DNA of 64,000 bases from Chaetoderma sp. LZ-2023a. Its lineage: Eukaryota; Mollusca; Caudofoveata; Chaetodermatida; Chaetodermatidae. Of the stretch, positions 20,242-31,408 are shown piece after piece; the first letter of the stretch is position 1, and each line of letters starts with the position of its first letter. The translations under genes and the position numbers were made by a program. The notes under the pieces are model-generated. The model saw only the letters and a list, made by a program, of their open reading frames with translations. It was not told the origin of the DNA and did not search any database. The stretch covers positions 24,929,214 through 24,993,213 of the forward strand of contig CM067363.1 in the NCBI GenBank assembly GCA_034401795.1. Reading direction: 5' to 3'.

Positions 20242-21388
20242 TTAAACGCCTCTCGCCGTTACATATGGCACTAACACTTCCCCACCTTCTGATCGGCACA
20301 TTACCATTTCGTCTTTCATCTGTGAACTTTGTGTTTGAATGGACACATCTGATTCTGCAACTGACATTGTATCACCATCCATATCATTTTCCTCAATCTC
20401 AGATTCTGAGCTATTGTCTTCTTTATGACGCTTGTTTCCAGTCGATATACATTTGGCAATAACACCCTTACCCATATCTTCAAGATGACTTGAATCGACG
20501 GAACCTTCCGTCGTCTGTGACCTAAATTAATCCTGTCCTAATTTTAATTCATCTTCTAAAGAATAGTAATCAGTGTCTTCTGTAAGATCGTCATTTTTCT
20601 GCGTTTCACTTACATCCAAGTTTGGCTCCACTGCATTTTGATTCTTTTCTGGAGTTAAAGTTATACCCTCCTCTATTACTTGAATGTCATCAACTGGAGT
20701 TACCTTAACATGATGTTACTTTAACAGGATTTGATGATTTGTTTGTATCATTTCCAGTGGCATGAACCTCGGCAGTAGCTACCGTAGTGATTGCTACAGA
20801 AACATTTGACTCAGTTGCATCCTTTAATGGCGGATTGCCTTCGGGTACGGTGGGCTTGTTTTGGTTTTTTGGACAGCGCCATTTAGAATGGTCAACTGAA
20901 CCACAGAACAATTATTTGTTTCAAGTTGGACAATCTCTTGCCAGATGGTCAGTACTTAGGCAGGTCCGAGACCCTATAATTTTCCCTCTATGCCACAATG
21001 GCAGGACGAAACTGCCATCAAGCGTCAATCTGTTTGGTAAAGAGTTATCCACTTTTTCAAACCAGATGCGTCTTACACCGTTTTATAGCGTTCTGTAAAT
21101 GGGATATGTTTCCCATTCCATCTTTTGCACGTCGCCGTAATTTTTCGGTTCATTCATGATTCTGTCATCTGGAATCTCTAGTGGAACTTTCATCTTCACT
21201 AACATCCGATCAGACTCGTTTTCCTCTACATTGCAAACGTCACCTCTCCCAATAAGAACATCTTCTAGCAGCTTCTCCTTGATCCCCTCATTTGACACTG
21301 TTACATTCCATACAGTTTTCGTAACATTATTGAGACCCTGCAAAATAGCAAGTCCCGCACCAACCACATCCTTTAACCCATGATACAT
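20242..21388 (-). pseudogene. Tx1-like LINE ORF1 (nucleic-acid-binding protein) remnants
   Basis: Pieces in order: AGLAILQGLNNVTKTVWNVT and MLVKMKVPLEIPDD (21388-21083), the zinc-knuckle remnant FCGSVDHSKWRCP near 20905 (C-x4-H-x4-C present, the first Cys position occupied by a stop codon), then an acidic Ser/Glu-rich end (20475-20242). ORF1 of Tx1 elements binds the RNA. This copy is broken. Confidence 0.65.
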
Positions 21389-21626
21389 GTCAATAGCAGT
21401 GACACCCCACCCCTTTAGTTGTTATTTTAAGGCTTTGGGTACGTTTGTATTTGGTTGCCATTTGATACTACGGTGCAGTGGAAATCATTAAAGCAATATG
21501 GCGTATCAGGTCAAACGTAAAAATAACGCCCTTTTAAAACGCCTGGTCAGTATAAATAAACACTATACTGCCATAATGGCTATCTATAGAGAACACTAAG
21601 CCTAGATTCAAACAAAATTACCAACA

Positions 21627-21748
21627 CGCAAAGAGCTAAACTCTAATAAATTAGTGTCCCCTTTAGAACGTGTGGGTCACTAACCCGTTATAGGACCACG
21701 CGCAAAGAGCTAAACACCAACAAATTAGTGTCCCCTTTAGAACGTGTG
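21627..21748. repeat. Two-copy direct repeat with 74-bp period
   Basis: The 48-bp block starting CGCAAAGAGCTAAAC and ending TTTAGAACGTGTG occurs at 21627 and 21701. It lies upstream of the Tx1-like ORF1, so it may belong to the 5' UTR of that LINE. Confidence 0.75.
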
Positions 21749-21804
21749 ATCCACTGACAAATATACGGCGATATTAACAGCCGTATATTCGTCAGTCTAC
21801 TCAA

Positions 21805-22531
21805 ATGAGGAAAAGTACCCCGAATGTTATGATCTATACAGAATTAGGTAAATATCTTTTAAATATTATAATACAGTGTAATATAATTCGATTTTGGGCG
21901 GACATCGTGAACCCTGGATATGGAAAGCTTTCGTCTATTCTTTACTATACCTGCCTACAGTATATGGAGACAAAGAATATCAAGTCTAAATGGATAGAAA
22001 AAAGTTAAAGAAATACTAACAATAAAAGGATTTCATACAGCATTTAACGCAGAAAACGTAAATAAGACTAACATCACTAAACAAGTAAGAATATCTTTAC
22101 AAACTCAATTCAACAAAAATGTAGAGCTGAAATTTCCAAATCAAGGCGATTAAAGTTTTACAATAATATAACAAGTGATTCGGTAGAGTATATGAAAAAT
22201 ATTTTGTTGTATTACCCTATCGCGACGCTATAACTTTGTGCCACTTCTGAACATTCAATCACCAACTAGACATCGAGACCAAGAGATGGGAGTGGATTGA
22301 TAGAAATGAGCGAATCTGTAATATATGCAATTGCATCGGTGACGAATTACACTTTCTTTTTCATTGTCCAAAATCTAGCACTGAACAACAATCTCTCCCT
22401 TCTTATTACGTTAAAGGACTTCTTTCAATATACAACAGGCCAGTTGTCCAAAAATATGTAAATACCTTTTATTTGCAAAAAAAACTAAAAGTCAACAAGT
22501 CTATTATCGCGGTTGTTAATGTAACTAGTAT

Positions 22532-22562
<31 letters not shown>

Positions 22563-22565
22563 TTA
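21805..22565 (+). pseudogene. Plus-strand LINE 3' end with (TTTA)n tail
   Basis: VMIYTELGKYLLNIIIQC and RFWADIVNP, then after stops WEWIDRNERICNIC and DEFHFLFHCPK, a C-terminal Cys-His region of a LINE ORF2. It ends in (TTTA)n at 22530-22565, a typical LINE tail. 5'-truncated and full of stops. Its orientation is opposite to the neighbouring Tx1-like element. Confidence 0.7.
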
Positions 22566-22970
22566 ACCTCCTGATAATCACTGTATATTTTGTCACTTTA
22601 CCCGCCATAATAATTGTTATACGTATAAATTGATTAACTAACAAAGGATTTGACCGCCGAAACGGCAACTATAAAGATTCCCCATGGTAAAGCATTGTTA
22701 CTAATAGGAACAGTCAAAATGAACAACGGAGACGGGCTGAATCTGGCCAAGAGAAACAAAGAAACGAGTAGGCTCGGTGATCAGCAAAAATGGTTAACCA
22801 CAGAGGCGATTTCGACTTCCTACAATAAAAAATATACAAACTGACAAGAAATAAGGAAACTATATGCAATTAGAAAATCAACTGAACAAAATATATATAC
22901 ATAAGCTTACTAGAATCTAGTAATACGAGTAGATGGTGTAGAGCTCAAAACACGTCTGTTCGCTTTGAAA
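22566..22970. other. Intronic stretch without recognised feature
   Basis: AT-rich. The 64-codon frame at 22650 shows no motif. Confidence 0.4.
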
Positions 22971-22973
<3 letters not shown>

Positions 22974-23057
<84 letters not shown>

Positions 23058-23063
23058 GCTACA

Positions 23064-23111
<48 letters not shown>

Positions 23112-23139
23112 GCTACTACTACCACTACTACTACTACTG

Positions 23140-23176
<37 letters not shown>

Positions 23177-23250
23177 CGCTGCCGCTACTGCTAATACTAC
23201 TGCTAGTAATGTTGCTGATGTTTCTGATGCTGATGCCACTGCTGATGATG
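22974..23250. repeat. Compound (CTG)n-(CTA)n microsatellite
   Basis: (CTG)n from 22974, then a long (CTA)n/(ACT)n to about 23175, then a degenerate GCTGATG tract. Long poly-Ser, poly-Val and poly-Thr frames are artefacts. Confidence 0.95.
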
Positions 23251-23392
23251 CGGCATAGCATACTATACCTTGCATCTATTTGATCTATACGATTGAGCAT
23301 ATATACCGAAGCAGAGTCTTGGCGTATTCTAATTGCTTAAAAGGTAAAACAGGGCAGCCTTCGTAGACCGCATAAATGTATCAAAATTGCAG

Positions 23393-23795
23393 GTTTTCTG
23401 TCCAGTTTATCCATACATAATAAGACGTAATAATCAATTACGCATCGTGTAGGATGACGTCATAATCCATGGCATCATGAATGATGGTTTACGTGGATAA
23501 ATACGTCACGAACGCATAATTGGTGACGGACTAGGTGTTGCTGTAGGAATTGTATGTCTTTACTATTCAATAGATATGCTTTTGAATATTCTGAGACTAA
23601 TTGGACTGGGCGATGTTCCTGCCATAGGCATCACCCAGACAAATTAATTTCAAAATATCCAACAGCTTACCTGTATAGTTTTCTGGAAATTGATAGTCAG
23701 AGAGTTCAGGGATTGATCGATCCCAACACGAATGAGGTGTGGGTGGAGCTTAGCTGGAGATGGGCGCAGCATGGCTTAAACCGCTTATATCCATT
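23393..23795 (+). mobile_element. Hairpin-CRE MITE copy
   Basis: All modules present: a CCAGTTTATCCAT start, CRE-like sites, a central hairpin around CATAGGCATCACCCAGAC, GTGGGTGGAGCTTAGCTGGA and the terminal TATATCCATT. Diverged. Confidence 0.75.
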
Positions 23796-23804
23796 GGAGC
23801 AATA

Positions 23805-23968
23805 CGTCTTTGTAATTCTTTGCTATTTAATAGACAAGCTGTTGGATGTTTTTAGGCTGGTTTGACCGGGAGCTGTTGCTGCCTTAGGCAGCACCGGCGC
23901 CCAGTCGAGTTAGCCTCGGAATACCCAACAGCTCATCTATATAGCTTTCTGGAAATCGATAATCAGGG
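23805..23968 (+). mobile_element. Partial hairpin-CRE MITE copy (hairpin region)
   Basis: GCTGTTGGATGTTTTTAGGC is mirrored by GAATACCCAACAGC around GCTGCCTTAGGCAGC, followed by the CTATATAGCTTTCTGGAAAT module. It immediately follows the previous copy. Confidence 0.7.
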
Positions 23969-24360
23969 TTAAGAAGAAATATCTCCTTCAAGGACATGAA
24001 ATAACGTGTCCAATCTAAACACGGTCATAGTTTCTAGATATGGTAGAAATGCCTAGAAAACTTTAGCATGATTAGATCTACGAATTGTAGTGTATGGTAT
24101 TATTCATCCCATAGGTAATATGTTATATATTGGTGAAAACTGTATAAATAATATGCCCAAGCCATGTTTAAGCTATATAAGCCCGCCTTTACAAATGGTA
24201 TTATGCTGTTGAAGGGTTTGTGAATATAACACTAAAGAGAACTTCACTGTATTAGATATAAGATTAGACATTTAGATACTTGTATAGTATACTAATTTAA
24301 TTGTCAATATATATATATATATATGTTTAAATGTACACTCAAGAGCCTATGGCTTATTGT

Positions 24361-24391
24361 GGAATAAATCAATCAATCAATCAATCAATCA
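24361..24391. repeat. (AATC)n short tandem repeat
   Basis: About seven AATC units. A short (AT)n run also lies at 24308-24324. Intronic. Confidence 0.9.
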
Positions 24392-24504
24392 AAAAGCAAA
24401 ATATTCATGACAAGCATAGCTAAAACTGGAAAGGTCAATTGATTTATCTATGCATACCCTGTCTTATTTTGGCTTCAAAGACATGTGTATCTATAATGTT
24501 TCAG

Positions 24505-24680
24505 ATGCTTGTTTAACATAGCCAACTTTGTTAGCACTAATGGACTGACGGAATTATATAATGGAGTCATAGCGGTTCAGCATGGTATTTGGACCGCTAA
24601 GCATGCGCTTGACATGGGACTGACATTAGAACAGCCAGTGTGTGAGCTGATTACGGGCATTACAACGACAGATGCTGCTG
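24505..24680 (+). CDS. PEBP-like gene, candidate exon after the 14.3-kb intron
   Basis: Acceptor TGTTTCAG at 24497-24504, donor GTATGT at 24681, 176 nt. One base completes the AG left by the exon ending at 10168. The frame then reads CLFNIANFVSTNGLTELYNG, IAVQHGIWTAKHALDM and PVCELITGITTTDAA, open throughout. The F...NGL...G...Q-x-G-W pattern fits the C-terminal PEBP region (FAxxxGL...N-x-F-x-Q). Phase agreement across the giant intron supports a single gene. One base is carried to the next exon. Confidence 0.7.
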
Positions 24681-24724
24681 GTATGTATCTCCAGTTTTAT
24701 TTATTATGCACATGTCTTACATAG

Positions 24725-25541
<817 letters not shown>

Positions 25542-25609
25542 AAATCAGTTTTTAAGTTATTAAAATGATTAGGTTATTAAATAGACAATTGAATAATTAA
25601 ATAATTCTC

Positions 25610-25810
25610 ATTTTACTCACATACTCACTCACTAGCTCGCATACTAGCTCGCTCGAATACTCACTCCCTCCCACACTCACTCACGCACGCACGCACCCAC
25701 CCACCCACCCACCCACCCACCCACCCGCCCGCCCGCCCACTCACTCACTCACTCACTCACTCCCTTACTCGCCTCCGCACGCCCTCCTGCCCATTACCTC
25801 ACCCACTCAC
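25610..25810. repeat. (CTCA)n/(CACG)n/(CCCA)n low-complexity tract
   Basis: Imperfect CTCACT units, then CCCACCCACC and CTCACTCACT arrays. No coding meaning. Confidence 0.9.
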
Positions 25811-25857
25811 GTATTTATGTACTTACTTGTTTTATCTGCTTGGTAATTAATTACTCA

Positions 25858-25859
<2 letters not shown>

Positions 25860-25951
<92 letters not shown>
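25860..25951. repeat. (AAT)n(ATT)n palindromic microsatellite
   Basis: About 19 AAT units switch directly to about 11 ATT units, giving a self-complementary tract that can form a perfect hairpin of about 33 bp arms, 50 bp before an exon. Confidence 0.95.
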
Positions 25952-25953
<2 letters not shown>

Positions 25954-25999
25954 AATAGACAAATATTAAAAAAATTAATAATAAATATTTATCTTTCAG

Positions 26000-26038
26000 A
26001 TCTACCGGATGATGGATTCCGAGATGTCTGCAACAAAC
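26000..26038 (+). CDS. PEBP-like gene, 39-nt microexon (candidate)
   Basis: Bounded by TCTTTCAG and GTAAGT, both strong splice signals. It receives one base and passes one base, so 39 nt keeps the frame. It encodes LPDDGFRDVCNK, giving TTDAADLPDDGFRDVCNK across the junction. Supported by phase and splice sites only. Confidence 0.6.
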
Positions 26039-26146
26039 GTAAGTATTTACATATTTTATTTATTGATTTAACTTATACATTAATCTATAATATCTCCTTA
26101 AAACCTTTTGTAGTTTGATTATATTATGCTAAAACAGAATGTTTAT

Positions 26147-26494
26147 TAAAGGCGCATATTCACAGCAAAATGACTGAAAATAAAATTGTTTAAATTGCAT
26201 ACTTTTAGAAGCTTAAAGTGTGTGTCTAGATGGAATGAAACGAAATAAATCTTAGCATATGCTGATTTCAGTACGTATAAATTAATATAATTTTTAAGTT
26301 GTGAATTTGAATTAGGGACTCGTGCCTCTATTCCAAATTCACAACCAAAACTGCGAAATTTATGCGGAATGAAATCATCATATGTTAAGATTTATTTCGT
26401 TCCATTTCATCGAGGCAAACAATTTAAGGCTGAAAAAGTATAAATTTTAACACTTGTATTTTCAAGCATTTTGGTGTGAATATGCACCTTTAAA
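26147..26494. mobile_element. 348-bp palindromic MITE (GTGAATATGCACC family)
   Basis: Starts TTAAAGGCGCATATTCAC and ends with the complement (GTGAATATGCACCTTTAA). The arms are about 165 bp around GGGACTCGTGCCTC. A second full copy lies at 57994-58354 and a half copy at 34523-34705. The TTAA-like ends could be a target site. Non-coding. Confidence 0.85.
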
Positions 26495-26499
26495 ATGTA

Positions 26500-26995
26500 C
26501 ATTGACCAAAAACATACAGTTCAGACCATAGATATCATATATACGGCCTAGATTGCTCATGCGCCTTACTACGGGGGCTATTTTTCGCGACCGCCGGTTA
26601 CGTGAGTTCAGTAAAATACAATTGCGCATGACCGGGTATTCATTCACTCACTCCCTGATGCAGACGATCAGCTATGCATATATAGCCTTAAAAATTACTA
26701 AGTTATCTTTGGGTAATTTGAAGAGAAATTGAACAGGCGCAAATTTACATGTTTTTATCAGAAATAAAATTGCGCTGGCTATATTAATTTGACACTATTC
26801 GACTACGCAATAGGTTTAGTAACGAAAACATTATTTTGGAGACTGTACATCCGGTGAGAAAATACAGAACTCTGAAATGCTGCTTTTGAGAGGGGCATGA
26901 ACAATCTAGCCAGTATATACTATATCTGAAACTTTCGGTACATACCCCTGCCACTTCCACGATGAGCATACGTCATTTGATTGTGACGTCAGCTA
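26500..26995. other. Intergenic or intronic stretch, nothing recognised
   Basis: No supported gene, repeat family or exon. Confidence 0.4.
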
Positions 26996-27001
26996 ACAAG
27001 T

Positions 27002-27378
27002 GTCCTATTGTAATTGATGAATCCAGTCTCTCAGTCAATCTTATGACAACATAATCAACTATGTCACATGTAGGATGACGTCATAATCAAGTATATCATG
27101 AATGACTCGATCTATTCCATCACAAACGATTAATGGTCCGACACGGTGTACGAATTGTATGGCTTTGCTATTTAATAAACATTCGGTTGAATATTTTGAG
27201 CCACAGCACCCAGTCAAATTAGTTTCAAAATTTTCAACAGCTTAGCTGTATAGTTTTCTGAAAATTGAGATTCAGAGAGTGCATGGATCGATTGATCCCA
27301 AAACAGACACAGCGTGGGTGGAGCTTAGCTAGAGATGAGCGGGGCATAGCTAAAACTCGATTCCTCCAGTACGACCTC
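27002..27378 (+). mobile_element. Hairpin-CRE MITE copy
   Basis: CCAGTCTCTCAGTCAATC, CRE-like TGACGTCATAATCAA, a partially deleted hairpin left arm, GTTTCAAAATTTTCAACAG and GTGGGTGGAGCTTAGCTAGA modules. Confidence 0.75.
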
Positions 27379-27453
27379 AGATACATGAGTGATTTATCAC
27401 CAGTATTGAAATTAACGTTAATTTTATTAAGACTTTAACACTCAAATTTGTTC

Positions 27454-27590
27454 AAATGTCTATTTTCAGACCAAGAGAAGAATATTTTTCGAAAATTTAC
27501 CACTGGAATGACTGGCTCAGTTATCGAGCCAGTCATTCCAGTGGTAAATTTTCAAAAAATTGTCTTCTCGTGGTCTGCAAATGGACATTT
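27454..27590. mobile_element. 137-bp palindromic MITE (GAGCCAGTCATTC family)
   Basis: One of the best preserved copies. GAATGACTGGCTCAG mirrors GAGCCAGTCATTCCAG around TTATC, with 40-bp outer arms (CAGACCAAGAGAAGAA / TGTCTTCTCGTGGTCTG). Confidence 0.85.
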
Positions 27591-27814
27591 CCCAAGACCA
27601 CTGTAGAAGCCGTTTTTGGCTGATATGAGTGTTAATGGGTTAATGACTGATCTTTCACTACCAAGCCACAAAAATCGATTATATAATACTCAGTTACATA
27701 GATCGAGTCAAGATTTATTTTTATTTTTTGACATCAACATGTGACTTTTATTAACAATAAGCATATGTTTAGATAAAAACATGGATGACTGTATAATCTT
27801 AGCAGCAGCTATAG

Positions 27815-28112
27815 TCTGTCTGTCTGTCTGTCTGTCTCTCTGTCTGTCTGTCGGTTGGTCGGTCGGTCGGTTGGTCGGTCGGTCGGTCGGTCGGTCGGTC
27901 GGTCGGTCGGTCGGTCGGTCGGTCGGTCGGTCGGTCGGTATTTCTGGCTTTCTGTTTGTTTGTTTGTTCATTTGTTTGATTGTGCGTTGGTTTGTTTGTT
28001 TACATTTGTGTCCGCCTGTCTGTTTGTTTTTAGTTGTTTGTTTGTTTGTATGTTTGTTTATTCGTTCGTTCGTTCGCTCGCTCGTTCGTTCGTTCGTCCG
28101 TGTCCGCCCACC
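27815..28112. repeat. (CTGT)n-(GGTC)n-(GTTT)n-(GTTC)n microsatellite block
   Basis: About 300 bp of abutting tetranucleotide arrays, with (GGTC)n purest at 27855-27938. It precedes a candidate exon at 28201. Confidence 0.95.
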
Positions 28113-28200
28113 CACCCGCTAGTCTGTCTATCGGCCTGACTGAATTCTGGTTGTTTGTTTTTGTTTGTTTTTTTATTTTTTTGTTGGTGTTGTTTTTTAG

Positions 28201-28251
28201 TTCCAGTTTGCAAGACCAGCTCTCGTGGGAATTCAGATACGCGACACGCAG
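28201..28251 (+). CDS. PEBP-like gene, weak candidate exon
   Basis: T-rich tract plus TTTTTTAG acceptor, and a GTACGG donor at 28252. It is 51 nt and its phase is compatible with the previous exon (one base in, one base out). It encodes PVCKTSSRGNSDTRHA. There is no domain support, so it may be chance. Confidence 0.35.
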
Positions 28252-28278
28252 GTACGGTAATCAAGTTACGCTGAGATA

Positions 28279-28432
28279 CAGAGGATCTCGAACGAGTTGC
28301 CATTTCGTATCACATTTATCACACTCGTTTAGTAAGATCTGATTTGGAACGAGCTATAGCTCGTTCCAAATGAGACCTTATTAAACGGGTGTGACCAATT
28401 TGATACGAAATGGCAACGAGTGTGAGATTCTA
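28279..28432. repeat. Single-copy-looking long palindrome
   Basis: CGAACGAGTTGCCATTTCGT is mirrored by ACGAAATGGCAACGAG around a GGAACGAGCTATAGCTCGTTCC centre region (about 28335-28365). The arms are about 70 bp and imperfect. I see no other copy in the window. Confidence 0.8.
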
Positions 28433-28716
28433 TTTATCACATAAGATGTTATTTGGAATTTTCACGTCATTCTTGAAATTTCCTTCGCAATTCAATTCAA
28501 ATCAAATTATTACACTGTATACTAACCATTTTATTTACATTCATATAGATAGATACTAGTGCTGTACAAGTGTGCAAATTTATAGCAGTTTTTAGCCATA
28601 ACAGTAGCACTGCTAGTAGTAGCAACAGGCCTATAGCTTTGTGGGTTAATTATTTCACCCCTTCCCTTCGTATATAGGTATGATCAAACCTTCAGTCCAA
28701 GTGTCCAGGACATAAC

Positions 28717-28719
<3 letters not shown>

Positions 28720-28764
<45 letters not shown>

Positions 28765-28810
28765 GAGAGAGTGGAGGGAGAGAGAGAGCGGAGGGAGAGA
28801 GGGTGAGAGA

Positions 28811-28883
<73 letters not shown>
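28720..28883. repeat. (GA)n microsatellite
   Basis: Near-pure GA array, about 160 bp, interrupted by GTGAGAGAGTGGAGG-type variants. The poly Leu-Ser frames are artefacts. Confidence 0.95.
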
Positions 28884-28888
<5 letters not shown>

Positions 28889-29189
28889 TGTGCGCATTCA
28901 GTCAGATGGATGGTATTTTATGCTTCGCCTTGTGACAAAGAGAACTACCGACAAAATCAATGACATGAATATAATGAACAAATATAATAACAACAAATTT
29001 TGACAGCAAAGAAATAACTCGTGTATTAAATATTAATAACATATCATTTTAAAAGACCCTTTCCCGATATGGGAGGAGTCTAGCAGTAGCTTCCATTACG
29101 CTATACATAAGAATAACGGCTAAGAGCGAGTGTCCTTTTAACCCTTTCGTGAAGAAGTTGGCTAAACTCAACTTCTGCGCTGGTCTTGA

Positions 29190-29275
29190 AGAATGTCCAT
29201 TTTCCGGCCAGTCATTCTAGTGGTAAATTTTCAAAACTAGTCTTCCCTTGGCCCGCAAATATATATTCATTAAGC
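29190..29275. mobile_element. Half copy of the GAGCCAGTCATTC MITE
   Basis: Only one arm: CCAGTCATTCTAGTGGTAAA, then TTTTCAAAACTAGTCTTCCC and TTGGCCCGCAAAT. Confidence 0.7.
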
Positions 29276-29337
29276 AAATATTTAGGCATATAAGGGTTAA
29301 ATGTTAATATTAATTAACTTAATTTTCCACATTTCAG

Positions 29338-29411
29338 CCACAAGCTGGGGCATGAACTACATCCACAGGCAGAACTCAGGGGTCAGGACATGCTAATGCC
29401 TTCGTTAGTCG
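29338..29411 (+). CDS. Possible exon, terminal or internal, of the PEBP-like gene
   Basis: Acceptor CATTTCAG at 29330-29337. If joined in phase to 28251, the frame reads TSWGMNYIHRQNSGVRTC and stops at TAA 29394-29396, making it a terminal exon. A good donor (GTATGT at 29412) leaves the alternative that it is internal and read in another open frame (KLGHELHPQAELRGQDMLMP). I cannot decide. Low confidence. Confidence 0.3.
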
Positions 29412-29430
29412 GTATGTACATGCGCAGAGC

Positions 29431-29780
29431 ATTTGACCTTTCCAGTGTATACATCCATCATACGGAATCATAATCAACCACGTGATGTGTAGGATAACGT
29501 TATAATCACGTTACGAAAGCATAACTAGTGACAGACTATGCGTTGTTGGACGAATTGTATGTCTTTGATAATTAATAAACATGCTAAACTAACTTGACTG
29601 CTATAGGCAGCAACAATACGCAGTCAGATTAGTTTCAAAATATTCAACAGCTTACCTGTATAGTTTTATGGAAATTGATAATTAGGGAATTCACGGATCG
29701 ATCGATCCAACACGAGTGAGGCTTGGGTGGAGCTTAACTAGAAATGGGCGGGGCATAGCTAAAACTGCAAAGGTCCATTC
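29431..29780 (+). mobile_element. Hairpin-CRE MITE copy
   Basis: Left end TTTGACCTTTCCAGTGTA, right end ACTGCAAAGGTCCATT, with the complete module order. It begins about 20 bp after the candidate exon end. Confidence 0.8.
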
Positions 29781-29984
29781 CGTCGCCCCTTCCTATAATG
29801 TAATTGTGTTAAATCCAATCCACTACTCGTTTTAGAGTTTTGGTCTGTGGCTATATAATTTTAAAATACTTAATTACTGTCACATGTATTCCTTAATATT
29901 TATGAAATAATTCAAATTATGGTTGTTTCCAGTAAGTAAGATTCAGAAATAATATGGTTTAGTTGGAAGCAATTCCAGAATCAA

Positions 29985-30192
29985 TCTAATGGAGGGCTCC
30001 GATCTGTCAGTCAAGTACCTAACGTCATAGATCAATACGTCACTTGTTAGTTGACGTCACACTCAAAATTACGTTAGTCCGCCGTGAAGGTGGCAATAGT
30101 CCGTCACGAAACTGTCTGAATTGTATGACTGATTAATTTACAATATAATAAACAGTCTGCTGAATATTTTCAAACTAATTTGACTGGGAGAA
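29985..30192 (+). mobile_element. 5' part of a hairpin-CRE MITE
   Basis: Ends AATGGAGGGCTCCGATCTGT, then ACGTCATAG and TACGTCACTTGTTAG sites, then AATATTTTCAAACTAATTTG, where it stops. Confidence 0.65.
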
Positions 30193-30301
30193 AATTGTAT
30201 TCTAATTTGGAATTGTCAGAAAAGACACACGATCTTTTAATACAAGTAAATTAAACAAGTAATTAAAGACTAACCGTTTAGAAACGAAAAATTATTTCAG
30301 A

Positions 30302-30400
30302 TGTAATCAACATTCTGTTGAGTATTTTGAAACTAATTTGACTGAAAGCTGCAGCAACAGCTTCCAGTCGTATTAGTTTCAAAATATTCGACAAATGTCC
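30302..30400 (+). mobile_element. Isolated MITE hairpin
   Basis: AACATTCTGTTGAGTATTTT mirrored by AAAATATTCGACAAA, centre GCTGCAGCAACAGC. Only the hairpin module is present. Confidence 0.75.
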
Positions 30401-30533
30401 TGTATATTTGCTTTTAAATTGAAATATGTATATTGCAGGGTGTAAGGTTAGCATGAAGAAATGCATTCGGGTGACGCGAATTGCGTCTTCATTTCAAATG
30501 GATGATGTCCCTTTTTATTTTTTATCATTTCAG

Positions 30534-30573
30534 ATACAGAAGCGAAAATGTCATCCCAACAATGGAACAGCAT
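30534..30573 (+). other. Splice-bounded open stretch, very weak exon candidate
   Basis: TCATTTCAG precedes and GTACGC follows. 40 nt. Possible reading YRSENVIPTMEQH or another frame. There is no independent support. Confidence 0.2.
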
Positions 30574-30891
30574 GTACGCCTTTCAAAATTTACTTTTTAT
30601 TACGGATGTATTTGCTCTGAAATAAAATAAACAATATATGTAGCCTACATATATTGAATCTTTCAAAGGAATTGTTGTTTTATCTGCGGCTCGCCAAAAC
30701 CTCTAGATAATGAACCTGACCCAAACAGAGTTCACGAGGCGTATGTGCTATTCGTTTCACAAGAACAAGTGGGATGTTAGACCTACACATACGCCTTCAC
30801 TATTATCGATGTGGTCAGCATGTACATGGCCGCGGTACTGCCCACGAATAAAACCGGGGGTATGGTTCCAGAGTGATGATCCACACAATTT

Positions 30892-31282
30892 ACCATTCCA
30901 GTTTTAGCTATGGCCCGCCCATCCCTACTTAAGATCCACCCACGCGTTGCCCTTGTTGGGATCGATCGATCACCGAACTCACTGACTATCAGTTTCCAGA
31001 AAACTATACGGGTACGCTGTTAAATATTTTGAAACAAAGTTTACTGAGTGCTGGCAGCAACAGCGCCCAGTCAAATTAGTTACAAAATTTTCAACAGAAT
31101 GTTTATTAAATATCAAAGACATACAATTCGTACAACAACGCTTAGGCCATCTTCAATTATGCGTTCGTGACGTACTTATCCACGTCATTGGTCATTCATG
31201 ACGTCATTGATAATGCTGTCATCATACACGTCACGTACTTGATGACGTTATATGATGGATGGATAAAGTGGAATGGTCCATT
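30892..31282 (-). mobile_element. Hairpin-CRE MITE copy, inverted orientation
   Basis: CCATTCCAGTTTTAGCTATG, then GATCGATCGATCACC, the hairpin around GTGCTGGCAGCAACAGC, CRE-like sites, and ATATGATGGATGGATAAAG with the right end GGAATGGTCCATT. Confidence 0.8.
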
Positions 31283-31408
31283 CCCACCAGGTGGATGAGG
31301 GTAAGGACTAAGGTGTTCAGACACACAACGGAAACCCTCATGGAGGAAACGCGGTCTGGTGGTTGAGCGAGGTGTGGTGGGTCATCAACACGCTCAGGAT
31401 ATCATCGA

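Larger units (their letters stand above)
11645..21420 (-). mobile_element. Tx1-like LINE, about 9.8 kb span, twice interrupted
   Basis: Minus-strand pieces lie in the correct order. They are an ORF1-like region (21388-20242), ORF2 starting MTICTINCRGLNTEF at 20065 (apurinic-endonuclease entry), the endonuclease continuation (about 17240-16653), RT (about 16350-15920 and 14389-12900) with QYADDTTVFAG at 13830-13800, and a C-terminal domain with FTQCH...LW near 12500. Subtracting the Tc1 element (14356-15917) and an RTE-like LINE (about 17250-19900) leaves roughly 5.5 kb of LINE. Many stops and frameshifts make it dead. It lies inside the 14.3-kb PEBP-like intron on the opposite strand. Confidence 0.8.

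Noticed and set aside
22910..23300. Poly-Ser, poly-Val and poly-Thr frames
   Set aside because: Trinucleotide repeat artefacts, intronic.
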